From JBGPOS01 sp041488155 (GTDB lineage: Bacteria; Chloroflexota; Dehalococcoidia; Tepidiformales; Tepidiformaceae): a stretch of DNA of 32,114 bases. The DNA lies in the NCBI GenBank assembly GCA_041488155.1, contig JBGPOS010000045.1, positions 1-32,114 on the forward strand, read 5' to 3'. Shown here piece after piece: positions 31,559 through 32,114 of the stretch. Numbering within the stretch: position 1 is the stretch's first letter; every line of letters starts with the position of its first letter. The notes under the pieces were generated by a model. That model was given only the letters and a program-made list of their open reading frames with translations. It was not told the DNA's origin and made no database searches. The translations under genes and the position numbers were made by a program.

Positions 31559-32114
31559 ATGCCACCTCCGGTGGCCGACTGTGGGAACTCTGCTGCTGCA
31601 ACTGCATACGGATTCCCGGGTTGGGGGTGTGCCGCGCGGGGGTGAGGCGATTAGAGAGCCTGGCGGGCCGGACGCCAAGGGTCGTTGGACCCAACTTGGC
31701 GGGTCGGCTAGAAAATGGACGCGGGAACGAAGAGGGTGGTTCGGTGAGCCCGTGGTGGCGGCCTTCGCCCGGCCACGGCCAAGGTCAACAGCCGTGCGGC
31801 ATCAGGGCTACCGGCGTTGAGTTGAAGACGGCATGATGGAATGGCACAGCCGCCCTGGAGTGTCGTTCGTTGCTTCAGACCTCACCTCCGGTCCATCGAT
31901 TAGCACTCTCCTAACATGAGCGCTAACGAGCTTAACGGGCCCCGAGGCGATGCTGTCAATAGGCCACGGTGGATTGATGGCGTCTCGCGAATTCATGGAA
32001 GGGAGGAGGGCCCCAGCCTTCCAGTAGGTTGTAGCTGACGAAGCCAACAACTGGAGGATGGAGCCCTTGGACAGGCTAACAAAGGTGATCGAGCGGCGTT
32101 GTGGCCGTGACGAG
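31559..32114. other. Right-edge region without a supported gene
   Basis: About 556 bases in which no open frame shows a recognisable domain or good ribosome-binding site. The 13-bp sequence TGATGGAATGGCA occurs at 31834-31846 and also at 31514-31526 inside the glycosyltransferase gene start. A decayed insertion sequence is possible, but I cannot identify one. Confidence 0.45.

Noticed and set aside
31808..32050. Minus-strand 80-codon frame as a transposase fragment
   Set aside because: No recognisable transposase motif or terminal inverted repeat was found in any frame.

Overview
This is a 32-kb high-GC chromosomal window from a bacterium. F420/deazaflavin-type and PPOX-like oxidoreductases, many GTG/TTG starts, lipoproteins with Cys-Gly-Gly-Asp tethers and an OtsA operon would fit Actinobacteriota or Chloroflexota. 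A ribosomal protein bS21 gene (28471-28689) argues for a Chloroflexota-like lineage, because most Actinobacteria lack bS21. That placement is an inference; there is no 16S rRNA gene in the window.

Left edge (1-2.77 kb): a tRNA-Arg(CCG), a zinc alcohol dehydrogenase and comM, all on the minus strand. comM stops abruptly near 2766, inside its N-terminal domain, and a TAG replaces the rest. Directly beyond this break lies mobile-element material (2.77 to about 7.8 kb, plus strand): a primase-polymerase/DUF927 helicase-like replication protein, a small coupled gene, clustered ACCGGTCAAGT-type repeats resembling iterons, a 53-residue Com-like zinc ribbon, and a two-gene cargo (Schlafen AlbA_2-domain protein plus an unrecognised partner) that is the best candidate for an undescribed, possibly defensive, system. 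No integrase and no missing 5' half of comM are visible, so the right end of the element is unresolved.

8-16 kb is ordinary accessory chromosome: an alpha/beta hydrolase, small zinc-ribbon proteins, a PPOX-like protein, a trehalose-6-phosphate synthase operon (PRC-barrel-like gene, unknown gene, otsA), a lipoprotein, an ABM-like protein and a Ddn-like deazaflavin oxidoreductase.

16.1-19.8 kb looks phage- or element-derived: a ParB-domain/beta-class DNA methyltransferase gene broken by one in-frame TAG, a RAMA-domain zinc-ribbon protein, a Cys/His-rich small protein and a coupled 350-residue unknown.

19.9-24.8 kb holds a secretion-type operon (membrane-anchored protein, OB-fold lipoprotein, thermonuclease), a winged-helix regulator, a small protein with a HEPN RNxxxH motif, and an ion channel with an atypical selectivity filter. 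24.9-32.1 kb holds a decayed pirin relic, a type II NADH dehydrogenase, a TauE-family exporter with a readable promoter, rpsU with an apparent CTG start, and a pair made of a GT4 glycosyltransferase and an (alpha/alpha)6-barrel-like protein. The last 550 bases show no supported gene.
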